NCBI RefSeq assembly: GCF_014356525.2
Contig: NC_052507.1
Location: forward strand, 50,256,107 to 50,320,106
Direction: 5' to 3'
Length of the DNA: 64,000 nt
Source: Nilaparvata lugens
Lineage: Eukaryota; Arthropoda; Insecta; Hemiptera; Delphacidae
The position numbers were made by a program, and so were the translations under genes. This document shows positions 1 to 11,749 of this stretch, piece after piece. Positions within the stretch are counted from its first letter, which is position 1. Every line of letters begins with the position of its first letter. The notes beneath the pieces are model-generated. The model saw only the letters and a program-made list of their open reading frames with translations, ran no database searches and was not told the origin of the DNA.

Positions 1-15
1 AATATTAATGCTATA

Positions 16-229
16 AAGACTCAACTATAAAAAATAAAAAAAAAATTTTTCGTTCAAATTTTTCAAAATGGCGGCCATTTTAAATTTTTGATGGCGAATA
101 TCTCGAAAACCGTCCATTTTACAGAAAATTTACAAGAGACAAAAAAGTTAGAAAATTTTTTCACGATTCCAATGATACCCAATTTATTAAGATTGGTCGA
201 AGAATAACAGAGAAATTAATTTTTTTCGT
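16..229. repeat. Left terminal inverted repeat of the mariner-type element
   Basis: This arm matches the reverse complement of 1407-1619. Shared landmarks include the paired ATGGCGGCCATTTT motif and the AATTAATTTTTTTCGTA inner edge. Long arms of this size are seen in some Tc1/mariner subfamilies. Confidence 0.8.
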
Positions 230-251
230 AGAAATTAATTTTTTTAGAAGA

Positions 252-1246
252 ATGTATGCAGCTGCATTTCCAAACCGCCGTCTCCCTTCCGACAAGGTGT
301 TCACAAGAACTCACAATCGGCTGAGAGAAGTTGGTTCATTTGAACGGAACAGGGTAATTGCTGGTAGGCCTCGAGCAGTTCGAAATGTTGCTTTTGAAGA
401 GGAAGTATTGCAGAAATTCGATTTCAATCCTAGAACGAGTACGAGAGCAGTTGCAAAGCAAATCAATTCAAGTGCTTCTTCTGTGTGGCGTGTACTAAAC
501 AAGGAAAGACTTCACCCCTTCCGCTTTCAAAAAGTTCACTCATTGGTTGAACGCGACTATGAGCCAAGAGTAAACTGTGCCCGTTGGTTTCTTCAGCAAG
601 ACATTATCCAACCAAATTTTCTAGAAAATGTGTTATTTACCGATGAGTCCAGCTTTACAAGAGAAGGAATCTTCAACTCTCGCAACAGTCACGTCTGGGC
701 CTTAGACAATCCTCATGAGGTCAAAGTGCGTGGTTATCAGCATAGATTTTTGCTGAATGTTTGGGCGGGTATCTTAGGTAATCGCGTGATTGGACCATAC
801 ATTCTTCCTAATCGTCTGAATTCTCCCATGTACATTACTTTTTTAAGAGACATACTACCAGAACTTTTGGAAGATGTGCCTCTTGCAAACAGATATAATA
901 TTTGGTTTCAACATGATGGTGCCCCTGCTCATTTCGGAAATGTTGTTACGGACTTTCTGAACATGACCTATCATCAGCGGTGGATTGGGCGGGGTGGACC
1001 AGTACCGTGGCCCGCACGTTCACCTGACCTCAACCCTTTAGATTTTTTTTCTGGGGCCATATGAAAGACCTTGTTTACAGCACGCCAGTAGAAAACGAAG
1101 AAGACCTTGTGGCAAGAGTGGTTGCTGCAGCAGGTGCCATTCAAGATGATGAAAATGCTTTTATAGCAGTTCGACGGTCCATGATTGAAAGGTGCAGACT
1201 GTGTAATCAAGTTGAAGGACGGCATTTTGAGCAATTGCTGCATTAG
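252..1246 (+). pseudogene. Tc1/mariner transposase, frameshifted
   Basis: This is a DDE transposase fragment. The first catalytic Asp is in TDESSF, the second in WFQHDGAPAH and the third in SPDLNPLDFF, with 41 residues between the second and third (DD41D by my count). An HTH-like segment (TRAVAKQINSSASSVWRVL) precedes the catalytic core. The frame is open from 252 to 1064, then shifts at a run of eight T at 1043-1050. The C-terminal ~60 residues continue in another frame (1061-1246) and end HFEQLLH, a typical family C-terminus. The first visible Met is not the family start, because the usual N-terminal ~30 residues are absent. A one-base homopolymer loss, real or from sequencing, is the simplest explanation of the break. 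Confidence 0.85.
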
Positions 1247-1406
1247 TATCAGTGAACCGATTTGAGTGAAATTAATATTTTTCAATGTAAAATAAAATTT
1301 GGAGGAAAGTTATTCTTGTATATTTCTGTAATAAGAACGGTTTTCATGAAATTATAAAAAAAATTAATATTGATCTTAAATGGTGAAAAGTGGTCATGCA
1401 TGCAGT

Positions 1407-1619
1407 ACGAAAAAAATTAATTTCTCTGTTATTCTTTGACCAATCTTAATAAATTAGATATCATTGGAATCGTGAAAAAATTTGCTAACTTTTTGTCTCT
1501 TGTAAATTTTCTGTAAAATGGACGGTTTTCGAGATATTCGCCATCAAAAATTTAAAATGGCCGCCATTTTGAAAAATTTCAACGAAAATTTTTTTTTTTA
1601 TTTTTTATAGTTGAGTCTT
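1407..1619. repeat. Right terminal inverted repeat of the mariner-type element
   Basis: Reverse-complement partner of 16-229. It starts at TACGAAAAAAATTAATTTC and ends at GTTGAGTCTT just before the TA target duplication. Confidence 0.8.
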
Positions 1620-1837
1620 TAAAGGATAAATAATCATTGCAAAATTTCAGATCAATACAACATTTCGTTTTTGAGATAAAAATTTTTAAGTGAAAAAAAC
1701 AAAATGGCAGCTATAAGGATAACCGCTGAGTTTTGGACACTTCAAATATGACATTTGTAGTCTCCTAGCATCCAGGTACAATACCCTAAAATTCTCGACA
1801 CTACTTCTGAAACACCCTGTATAATTAATCACCTCAG

Positions 1838-4657
1838 GTTTCAATAACTGGTGATCAATAATTCTTACCGCTGCTTCCGTGAAGTTCTTGTAGAATACCA
1901 ATAAAGAAGTCAAAAAGATAATTGGTGACTGATTATCAGTAACCATATATTCAATCGAGAATAATGAAAACCAACTATGATCTTTCTAGTTGATTTTCAA
2001 AACGCTTATCATGAATACAGGTATTCACCAACTTACCCTTCAATTCCTTGGAACTTATAACGCCAGTTCTTGAAGTTCTCTGGATCCTTATATGATATAC
2101 TGTGTACTTATTAATGTAATTATCAATATGATTTTTCTGGTGGAATAGTATGACTATCATCAAAGGATGATAAGTAATGAATGCTCTTAATAAGATCAAT
2201 ATTAATTGATTCACTGATTTTATATGCTGCTGATGAATATTTCTTGGTACCAAGACAGCTCAAACTGTATATCACGAGATGAGTTAGGATATAATAAAAA
2301 TTTCTATGACTTTGTATGCTGACATAAAACATAAAATATATTCCTATAAAATAATATATATAAAATATTCTTATATCTATCATTTTCTTTAAATAAATTC
2401 ATTTCTATAATTTGAATGATTATCACAAGGTTTATTAGCATTCACAGTTGTGAGCTGCCCGCACAAAAACCTGTTTAATTGATTTATGATTTCATATTTT
2501 TTATGTTCAATACTTTTACTCTAGTAATTCTCTCTCAAAATTTCACATTTTTCAAATTCATGTGTAATATCCAAGTATGACTATATTTTCATTTTGATTT
2601 TTACTTATTTCATTTCATTTTCTTTCTATTGTGAATAAAAGTAGGGCCCCAAACAGGATTATCTTGGGGGTTTCATTTAGACTTTGATATACAATGTATT
2701 GTGCATGCGAAGGTGTTTGCAACACCAGTTAAGAGTGTTTTTTTCTGAAATATTTTGTACAATGTATGTTGATTGGTCGGATAAATATTATTATTATTAT
2801 TATTATGTCTTCTGCGCTGACCAGTCAGCGAAGACAATTGGTACTATACAGCAAGATCCAAAAGTTGCGCACATGTGAATAAACCTTCCTGTAAGTAGTT
2901 CTCATTAGACATGCTAGCTTTTGCAAAAAAACAACAAATGAAGTACCTATAAAAAATCTCGGGATTATCAAACTAGATACAAGTCACATTAAAAGAAAGA
3001 CTTTGGTGTAACTGAGTTTACTGCTTTGTAAGCATGTCGTTTTCTCAAGAGCAACGAGTTTTACCTTAAAGTGGGGTGAAGGTAGGGTTAAGTGGGTTAG
3101 ATAAACCCATTTACTGTGAGGTTACCCTGAAGAAAGAGTTTGTAAAAACAGGCCATACAACCGGATGGACTGAAGATGAACATAACAGAAATCCATATTT
3201 TTAAAAATTATAAACTTGTATTTAATACTGATATGTGGACTTCCAGTCAATTCAGAATTCTACAACTTAAAACCTGTTCGGTCTGTAGATTTAACATGAC
3301 ATACTTTAATCAATGAGCAAATAATAATTAATAAAAATAACAATTCAATAATCTCAGGGTTTTATGAGTTCGTGCCGTGCATGGAAGTAAGCTTCCTACA
3401 TAAATTAAATAAATTCATAAAACGTTCTTATAGATTATATTATAGCATTCAACACGTTGCAAATTTCTTGAACTTGAATAAATTTGTATAGCGCTTTGAT
3501 CAATTCCCCAATTCACTATTAAAGGCCGGCTAATGAGCTCATTAGAACTAACACTCACAGTAATGATGTTCTTGAAGGTCTTGTAGAGTGAATTAATTAT
3601 TTCCAATAATTAATTATGCAGATCCTTTTCATCTCTGCTGGGCTCGCGCGTGGTCCAGATTTCTTATAAATTTCTTTCAGTATTAAAAATATATTTATGG
3701 GAACAGACTACAATTAAGAACTCTTTAGCAACACTGAGTTCACAAATAATCGAACATTAATTACAAATATTTCACATTTAAAAGAGGATTGGCTTGATGA
3801 TTTTAAAATTTAATAGGAAGAAAGAACCCTAATCTCCATGTGCCTCATCACAGATCGGGATCACAAGCCAGAGAGAGATGATTTTCAGAAAAATTTCATC
3901 TCTTCCTTGAACGATTTATAAGCTTCTTTCTGATTGGCTTTCTAATCTTAGTAAGACACAATGCAATTGGTTCTTTAGGATTCAGGGTGTTCCTAACTTT
4001 GTTATACAAAGATGAATGAAAATTTGTTACATGAATAGATTAAATGATAGACTAAAAGTATTTTAATAATTAAATCTCGATACATGATGCTATAAAATGA
4101 TGTACATATAATTTTTTATGTGAGTTTTGTGTACTCTTGGTTTCCATACTTTTTTAAAATTGCAATAAATACTCATGTAACAATAATAGTTGTCCTTATC
4201 TATTTACATAAACCTTCCCTAGTGTATATAACATATATTTTGTGAGTAAGCTTTATAATTTAATTCATACTGGTTGATCGAGCAATCAGCTGATTCGTTA
4301 GGTATTGATTCAAAGAACTGTTGATTGATCCTAGATCGATTGATTCATTTAGAACAAAAACAAAGAATTCTAACCTCAAATGTACATGCAAACTTTTATT
4401 TTTTATGATATGCCAATAATAAATAAGCCACTTTATTATTTTTATTTCTGCCAATGAATTCTCATTATTGTCGAATCACAATTTGTTTGATTCTCTTATC
4501 GTATTAGATAATATGATTGCTCTTTATCACTAATAACATTCGATTTTACTTGAGTGGTACTTTGACTAGGCTATCTTTTCTTTCTATTTTATAATTCTAT
4601 CAAAGCTCAATAGTTCATTTCAAAAATATTTTGTGGTGCTAAAATACCACGTGACAG
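1838..4657 (-). repeat. Degraded LTR of the E3 family with an internal insertion
   Basis: This stretch aligns by eye, with moderate divergence, to the E3 LTR at 59850-61964 and 53197-55031. Shared blocks include 'aattcttaccgctgcttc', 'tgactgattatcagtaacca' and the terminal 'taccacgtgaca' (ends about 4657). The order of blocks is preserved. About 740 bp at roughly 2455-3195 have no counterpart in the other copies and look like a later insertion of unknown type. Short reading frames here (for example 2123-2383) recur in the other LTR copies only because the DNA is shared. I see no coding evidence. Confidence 0.65.
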
Positions 4658-4878
4658 AAGGTAGGAGAATTGATGCTTCTCACACTAGAGCAGGTGAAAA
4701 TACTCTAAGAATTCCAAATCATCGAACAACTATTTATACAAAATCCTTCCTTGTTAGCGGTTGTCGTGCATGGAATGCACTCCCAAATCAAATTAGGTCC
4801 ATAGAGAGTCGAGCGGGCTTCACCCGTACATTGAGACATTATCTTTCAGAAAAAATGGCTGAAACTGTCCAACCCTAG
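4658..4878 (+). pseudogene. C-terminal remnant of a LINE reverse transcriptase
   Basis: The translated segment has the layout common at the extreme C-terminus of non-LTR reverse-transcriptase ORFs. A basic stretch is followed by LRIPNHRTTIYTKSFLVSG, then the hallmark RAWNALPNQIRS and a closing helix (FTRTLRHYLSEKM). It ends at a normal stop at 4876-4878. No catalytic reverse-transcriptase region lies upstream, so this is a 5'-truncated insertion, the usual fate of LINE copies. It directly follows the degraded LTR end, and the exact junction is not resolved. The family (RTE, CR1 or Jockey) cannot be assigned from 70 residues. Confidence 0.6.
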
Positions 4879-5394
4879 AGCAGCATGACATTCAATTAAA
4901 CCTTCCTTAATACCTATTCTTATCCTTTATAATCATTTCCCTCCACTCCCAAGTAAAAATTATGGGTTTTCTCTTTTTTATTTATTTCATGTAAATTTAG
5001 CATGAAAAATGTGTATAGGCTACATTTAAGATTGTTCCTTATTCTAACTCTTCCTCGAGTGGATTTTAGCAACCTTATTCTATATCCCTTCCCCTCTTTT
5101 TTGTATTATTATTTCCCCTTCATAATTCCCCAATTAGAATTATTATTATTCCTCCTTGAACTTTCATAATCATATTATCTTGCTACTTACATGAACTAAT
5201 CTCTTTTGTTCAATAATTTCCCTTTGTCATTAACATTATTTTCGGATTTAAATCTACAAATATCATCAGTTTAATATGATTCACCATGTTATTTTACCGC
5301 TACTGGTATTATTTATTCTTAATGCTAGAATGTAAGTTGAATTATGTTTTGTTAAACACATGAATAGAGGAATCTGAATCTCAATCTGAATCTC

Positions 5395-5640
5395 CTCCTT
5401 TTCTTCTTCTTCTCCTTTTTATTTCTTTTTCTTTTCCTTTTTCTCTTTCTTTTTCTTTTCCTTTTTCTTTCTCTTTTTCTTTTTCTTTATTTTTTTCTCT
5501 TTCTTTTCCTTTTTCTTTTTCTTTTCCTTTTTCTTTTTCTTTTTCTTTTTCTTTTTCTTTTTCTTTTTCTTTTTCTTTTTCTTTTTCTTCTTCTTTTTCT
5601 TTTTCTTTCTCATTTTTCTCTTTTTTTCTCATTTTCCTCT
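5395..5640. repeat. Polypyrimidine microsatellite, (CTTTTT)n-like
   Basis: About 245 bp of almost pure pyrimidine on the plus strand, dominated by CTTTTT hexamers with CTTTTC and CTTCTT variants. Lysine- and glutamate-rich reading frames on the minus strand are by-products of the repeat. Confidence 0.95.
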
Positions 5641-6520
5641 ACCATTTTTAATTTTCTCCTTTCCGTTTGTACTACTTCTCTTCTCCCCATTCTACATCTT
5701 TTCCGATAAAGTTCAACAAGTTGGACAAATAATGATCTCGCAAAGTTTATGTATACTTTCTAGATCCATCTGAAATATTCATAAATATCCATAAAGAGCC
5801 ATTCAATTTGAAAAAAAACCCTTGAAACATAGACTGAGAAGTGCTTAATATAATCGACACTCATCTACTGACGACATCGCTATGCTTTCCATTAAACGGA
5901 ATTAAATTGCTGACTTGGCATGAAACTCACAACACCACTGTTACCCACATCTTTTGCTATTGGTGAGTTCAACTCACTCCACTACACACCAATGACATCT
6001 GAGTACGTGCGAATGGTCGTAACTCGCACATCTTTGCTATGAACTTGATATTGTGAACGAGGTTTATGAGAAAAGTGTGACATCAACCAAGTCAACGAAA
6101 TTGAATTTCATCATTGTTGACGACTGTAGGCGTTGACTTCTACTCATGAGTAGTGCAAGTCCAACTTTAATTATTTCATATGCTGTTGAGTATGTTTTAG
6201 AACGTTGCTTATGAAACTAGACTAGGGAATGATGGAACATCCACAGACGCCAGATATGCTTCGAATTGGTGTGCTGCTTCTATCTTCAATGTAGTTTAAG
6301 TGAGCATAATGGCCAGTGTGAACTTGGAAGAGCATTTCCCATAAATACATACGAAATTGACAGTTCTGGATGCAGAATCAATAGTTCTACAGTTCCTGAA
6401 GATTTATAACGATAGTTCCATTGAAATAGTCGAAATAAATGGATTTGAAAAAATGCTCTTCCAAGTTCCACTAGAAAAATGTATTTTTGTCTGCAGAGCA
6501 CAGAGAAATGCTTGAAGATC
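5641..6520. other. Intergenic, no recognisable gene
   Basis: AT-rich sequence with no family I recognise. At about 6466-6566 lies a short open segment between a plausible splice acceptor (tttttgtctgcag) and a consensus donor (cag/gtgagt). It resembles the tandem units that follow and may be their founder. Confidence 0.5.
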
Positions 6521-6529
6521 CTCAAATAT

Positions 6530-7910
6530 GAGAGTTCTAGGAAGATGAGGTCATCCTGGATCCAGAACAGGTGAGTTCCAATTGATAAACTCTATAGATG
6601 AATTTTTATGGCTATTTGAAATTCAAGAAACGGGATAATTCAAGTTTTCACCAGATAACACAGAATTCCAATATTTGAGAGGTTGAAATCATAGTTCTAG
6701 GAAGAGGAGGTCATCCTACATCCAGAACAGGTGAGTTCCAATTGATAAATTCTATAGATGAATTCTTATGGCCATTTGAAATTCAAAGAAACAGATTATT
6801 CACGTTTTCACCGGAAGAACACAGAATTCAAATATTTTAGAGGTTGATATCATAGTTCTAGGAAGAGGTGGTCATCCTGAATCCAGAACAGGTAAGTTCC
6901 AATTGATAAATTCAATAGATAAATTTTTATGGCTATTTGAAATTCAAAAAACGTGATAATACACGTTTTCATCAGAAGAACACAGAATTCAAATATTTGA
7001 GAGGTGGAAATCATAGTTCTAGGAAGAGGAGGTCATCCTGAATCCAGAACAGGTGAGTTTCTATTGATAAATTCTATAGAAAATTTTTATGGCTATTTGA
7101 AATTCAAAAAACGAGATAATTCAAGTTTTCTCCAGATAACACAGAATTCCGATATTTAAGAGGTTGAAATCATAGTTCTAGGGAAAATAGGTCATCCTGA
7201 ATCCAGAACACGTGAGTTGCAATTGATAAAATCTATAGATGAATTTTTATAGCTATTTGAAATTCAAAAAGCGTGATAATTCACGTTTTCACCAGATAAC
7301 ACAGAATACCGATATTTGAGAGGTGGAAACCACAGTTCTAGGAAGAGAAGGTCATCCTGGATTCAGAACAGGTGAGTTTAATCAATAAATTCAATAGATA
7401 AACTTTTATGGCCATTTGGAATTCAAAGAAAAAGATAATTCACGTTTTCACCGGAAGACCATAGAATTCAAATATTTGAGAGGTGGAAATCATAGTTCTA
7501 GGAAGAGGTGGTCATCCTGAATACAGAACAGGTGAGTTCCAATTGATGAATTCAATAAATAAATTTCTATGTCTATTTGGAATTCAAGAAACGTGATAAT
7601 TCACGTTTCCACCGGAAGAACATAGAATTCAAATATTTGAGAAGTTGATGTCATAGTTCTAGCAAGAGGTGGTCATCCTGAATCCAGAACAGTTGAGTTC
7701 CAATTGATGAATTCAATAAATAAATCTCTATGTCTATTTGAAATTCAAGAAACGTGATAATTCACGTTTTCACCAGAAGAACACAGAATTCAAATATATG
7801 AGAGGTGGAAATCATAGTTCTAGGAAGAGGAGGTCATCCTGGATCCAGAACAGGTGAGTTCCAATTGATAAATTCAATAGATACATTTTTATTGCTATTT
7901 GAAATTCAAA
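6530..7910 (+). repeat. Tandem array, nine units of about 160 bp
   Basis: Nine direct copies are marked by 'gtcatcct' near 6551, 6710, 6870, 7031, 7190, 7350, 7511, 7671 and 7834. Each carries a landmark like 'ccagaacaggtgagttcc', then an AT-rich stretch, then 'agaacacagaattc' and 'catagttctagg'. The units differ by scattered substitutions. Most contain a good 5' splice-donor consensus (GTGAGT or GTAAGT) at the same place. Upstream of each lies 'ttttcaccag', which could serve as an acceptor. No long ORF spans units. The array is either a satellite or decayed duplications of a small exon with its intron. Confidence 0.85.
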
Positions 7911-8216
7911 AGAATATTTGAATTCTGTGTTCTTCCGGTGAAAACGTAAATTATCTCGTTTTTTGAATTTCAAATAGCCATAAAAATTCATCTATTGAAT
8001 TTATCAATTGGAACTCAGCTGTTTTGGATTCAGGATGACCTCTCTTTCCTAGAACTGTGGTTTCCACCTCTCAAATATTTGAATTCTGTGTTCTTCTGAT
8101 GAAAACGTGAATTATCTCGTTTTTTGGATTTCAAATAGCCATGAAAATTCATCTTTTGAATTTATCAATTCGAACTCAGCTGTTCTGGATTCGGTATGAC
8201 CTCCTCTTCCTAGCAT
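7911..8216 (-). repeat. Two inverted units of the 160 bp array
   Basis: From about 7911 the same unit runs in the opposite orientation, twice, with 'caggatgacc' near 8031 and 'cggtatgacc' near 8191. The donor-like GT of the direct units is changed to CT in both inverted copies. The array stops at 8216, exactly where the 2.4 kb duplicated segment begins. Confidence 0.85.
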
Positions 8217-10094
8217 CACTTTTAATCAGCTGACTATATCTGTATTTTTACAGAAACGGTATAAGATATAGATATAAGAAGCTTGGCATCAGCTGATAAA
8301 GAGTGAATTGCTCATGTTTGCGGCTCATGAATCTGTACGCACCTTTATAGGCAGATTCAAATTGAACTGCACCTTATTATTGAATTGAATTTTATTTCAA
8401 TTTATCATATTTCCAACTACAGCATTAGTTCAGAAATTTACAGTTCAAATTTGTAGACCGTCAACCTACCAATTCAGCAAACTATTTTTTCAAATCAATC
8501 TTTTACTATTGTAACGTTATTTTTTCTATAACGTGTGCCCTGCTTGGCCGCAGTCAGTAGAGCATAGATTTTTGGATATATATATAATTTTTCGTGACTT
8601 CTGAAAGAAAAGTAGCACCATTTTCTTACCAGCTCTCCTAGGAGCTCAAACAATTCTCTGCTTTTGCTGGCTGCAAACGTCGGCCGCCTTAACAGTTCAC
8701 AGTCTATGTGACTGATTTGGTAGACTCCAGAGATATAGATGTGGCAGAGGTAGACAGATAAAAGGGCTCTGATTATAGTACTAGACAATGTGGTATCGCC
8801 ACCATTCACCAAAGTGGTCAGCAGTGAAAAATGATACCAAGCAGAATCAAAGGCGACACTCTATCAGAATACCTTATAAATTCTATTGATTTATATTGCT
8901 GCCACAACTTAATATTATGACCTTTGAGTTTCTTCAAATCAGATATGCTGGTCCTGGATAATTTAAAAAAATCTTGGGAACATATTATTCCAAAGATTTA
9001 ACAATCACTGCTGTATATCGCTGATTGATCCAACTTATTTGGTGAAGAATACAGTTGGTTGATAATTTCAATAAGATTTCAACAGTAACAATAAAATAGA
9101 ATATAACAGGATTGGTCATGCATGGAGATAGGATAATAAATGAAGGGTACACCATTCAATAAACATAAAAACATATCACAACTACTTACAATTTAAGTAA
9201 GATTATAGATAAATACACATTAGATTACAAGATTGATGAGAAACTATTCCAATAATGTTACTTATTATAAATGTCCATATTTGTCTCCTTTTAATTTTTG
9301 TTTTTGGAACATCATATATATTTCTTCAAATTAAAACTCAAGTGACCCATATCCTAAAATACTTAATCAGAATACACTGTGATTTGTCTGCTGTATTGAA
9401 TAAAAATATCTAATTTATTAGATGCGATATTTAAAAAAAAAAACATAAAAATTTCTTGATGAACCTGTCTCTCTCTTCTTAGTTTTCTTTTCTTTTCCTC
9501 TCAATTATTATTTTCAACCGCTAATTCTGAGTTGTTTTTCCTCTCATTTATTTTTCCCAACTTCACTTTCAACTACTATTGAATTTTATTATAGGACTCA
9601 TATCTGCGCACAGGTTCAACGCCTATGCAGGTATTAATATTTTTCTCTTGAGTTAGTGTACTGTACTTTTTTGCATAGATTAACATTTATTATTATGTAT
9701 TTTTCTATATTATACACTTTTTTGTAAACCTCATTAGTGTTTCTCTCTGCTCTAAAGTGTTGTTTTATAATGTTCTGTTTTTGTTTATTTTGGGAAATAA
9801 ATTTCAATTCCAATTCCAATATAATTACATGAAAAATTCAATGAACAATAAATAAGAGATATAGAGCAACAAATATAAAAATAATATGAGAATAAATATA
9901 TATAAAAAAATACCAAAGATAGTTCATGACTTTGTTTCTTAGCACGAATTATTACCATGTGCTTCTTTAATCAGCAAATATATACTTTCAAATTATACAG
10001 TTCAGTTATCGACTATCTGTGCTTGTCGAATAAAACTCTATGAATCTTCTTTCCAAATTAATATAAAAAAGTATATATAAAAAAATAAATCTTA

Positions 10095-10139
<45 letters not shown>

Positions 10140-10587
10140 GGCTTGGGTTGGCCTCTGGTGGTAATTAGATAAATCAATTTATCTTATGAACGTGAGCTTT
10201 GCAAAAATCTAATAATTTACTAACCAAAGATATAATGAGTGAGCATAAAATTTTAATAAATTTCCCTCTGTGCATATTTAACAGTTAATCTCATCAATGT
10301 CTCTTAAAAAATATTCCCTTTACATTTAAAGTTTTGATATTACTTTAATATATTTTAACAACCTTTCAACGAGCTAGCTTGTATAGATAAGGATAATTTG
10401 AAGCACTGAGGGCCCTCTCAAATAGTTTCTCAAATGAACTCACATGTCGAAATTCACAATTTTGATGGTGCTCCGGATTAGTTTCAATGTCCTCTAACAA
10501 GCAAATGGGCTTAGACCTACCCTATTCCTTACACAACCATACCTCTGTATTTTTGAATTTGCATATAATTTTAATATCCACTCTGAT
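8217..10587. repeat. Segment S, copy 1 (flanks element E1 on the left)
   Basis: About 2.37 kb is nearly identical to 18617-21027, with differences mostly of one or two bases and often in homopolymers or the TA run. It contains no gene I recognise. Around 9590-9815, a stretch ending 'aaataaatttcaattcc' plus a short repeat tail looks like the 3' end of a non-LTR retrotransposon. A (TA)n microsatellite lies at about 10099-10136. Copy 1 stops at 'ttggtact' and runs directly into the 149 bp repeats of E1. Confidence 0.9.
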
Positions 10588-11340
10588 TGGTACTCCCGCA
10601 ACTCCGCGGCCGATCCGGACCCCAGGAGGACAGCTAGTGCCCGGCCAGTAGGACTTAGGAAAGTCCAGAGTGCTGGCCGCCGCAGCGTGCTGGTCCAGTG
10701 CGGGATCGCAAGAGGACGTCTAGGAAGGCCAGGAAAAGCCTTCCCGCAACTCCGCGGACGATCCGGACCCCAGGAGGACAGCTAGTGCCCGGCCAGTAGG
10801 ACTTAGGAAAGTCCGGAGTGCTGGCCGCCGCAGCGTGCTGGTCCAGTGCGGGATCGCAAGAGGACGTCTAGGAAGGCCAGGAAAAGCCTTTCCCGCAACT
10901 CCGCGGACGATCCGGACCCCAGGAGGACAGCTAGTGCCCGGCCAGTAGGACTTAGGAAAGTCCAGAGTGCTGGCCGCCGCAGCGTGTGGTCCAGTGCGGG
11001 ATCGCAAGAGGACGTCTAGGAAGGCCAGGAAAAGCCTTTCCCGCAACTCCGCGGACGATCCGGACCCCAGGAGGACAGCTAGTGCCCGGCCAGTAGGACT
11101 TAGGAAAGTCCAGAGTGCTGGCCGCCGCAGCGTGCTGGTCCAGTGCGGGATCGCAAGAGGACGTCTAGGAAGGCCAGGAAAAGCCTTTCCCGCAACTCCG
11201 CGGACGATCCGGACCCCAGGAGGACAGCTAGTGCCCGGCCAGTAGGACTTAGGAAAGTCCAGAGTGCTGGCCGCCGCAGCGCACCGGTCCAGTGCGGGAT
11301 CACAAGAGGACCTCTGGGAAGGCCAGGGAAAGCCTTTACC
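10588..11340 (+). repeat. 149 bp GC-rich tandem repeats of E1, five units
   Basis: The units are marked by 'cccgcaactccgcgg' and 'gtgctggccgccgcag', with a period of about 149 bp. The first unit is cut at the junction with segment S. Units are more than 95% alike and much more GC-rich than the flanks. The overlapping reading frames in all phases here (for example 10720-11394) are repeat by-products. Confidence 0.92.
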
Positions 11341-11749
11341 AGGGCCCCGCAACCAACCCGGACCCCGGGAAGACACCCGGTGCCCGAGGACCAAGACTTG
11401 GTCCCGACACGAAGCCCTTTCTCACGACTAACACTGCAAGGTTCCTGTTCCCTTCTTTCCGCGACCAACCCTGTTTGGCAGTGCGAAAGCACGGCCCCTC
11501 TTTCCTAAAAGAGGGAAACATTCCTCCAAAGCACTCAAAGCCCTGTTTCAACCCCCAACCCGAGCGAGGGTGGTTGACGGACGCCCCACCGAGACTCCCG
11601 TCCCCTGCCGCGGCCCTCCCCAGTCGCCGACTGAGTTTAGCCGGCCCAGAGCGACACTGGGAACTCTGATAGAGACAGGTGTGGGCAAAAATCTACTCAG
11701 AAGATTGGCACACGAACGTGGGGCCCAAGGCAGGAGGAGAAAAGCAGCA
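11341..11749 (+). other. E1 leader between repeats and gag
   Basis: GC-rich leader. One hairpin unit of the type found in the downstream array, GCAGTGCGAAAGCACGGC, sits alone at about 11480-11497. In E2 this leader and the first part of gag are missing. Confidence 0.6.

Larger units (their letters stand above)
16..1619 (+). mobile_element. Tc1/mariner-superfamily transposon with long inverted ends
   Basis: A 1604 bp element begins AAGACTCAAC and ends with the reverse complement GTTGAGTCTT. It is flanked by TA at 14-15 and TA at 1620-1621, the target duplication typical of Tc1/mariner elements. Its inverted arms are about 210 bp each and differ by only a few bases. Between them lies one transposase reading region on the plus strand. 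The coding region starts almost at the inner edge of the left arm, so the N-terminal part of the usual transposase appears to be missing. The element is probably an internally trimmed, non-autonomous copy. Confidence 0.85.

Noticed and set aside
5381..5632. Lysine/glutamate-rich proteins on the minus strand
   Set aside because: Pure translation of the CTTTTT microsatellite.
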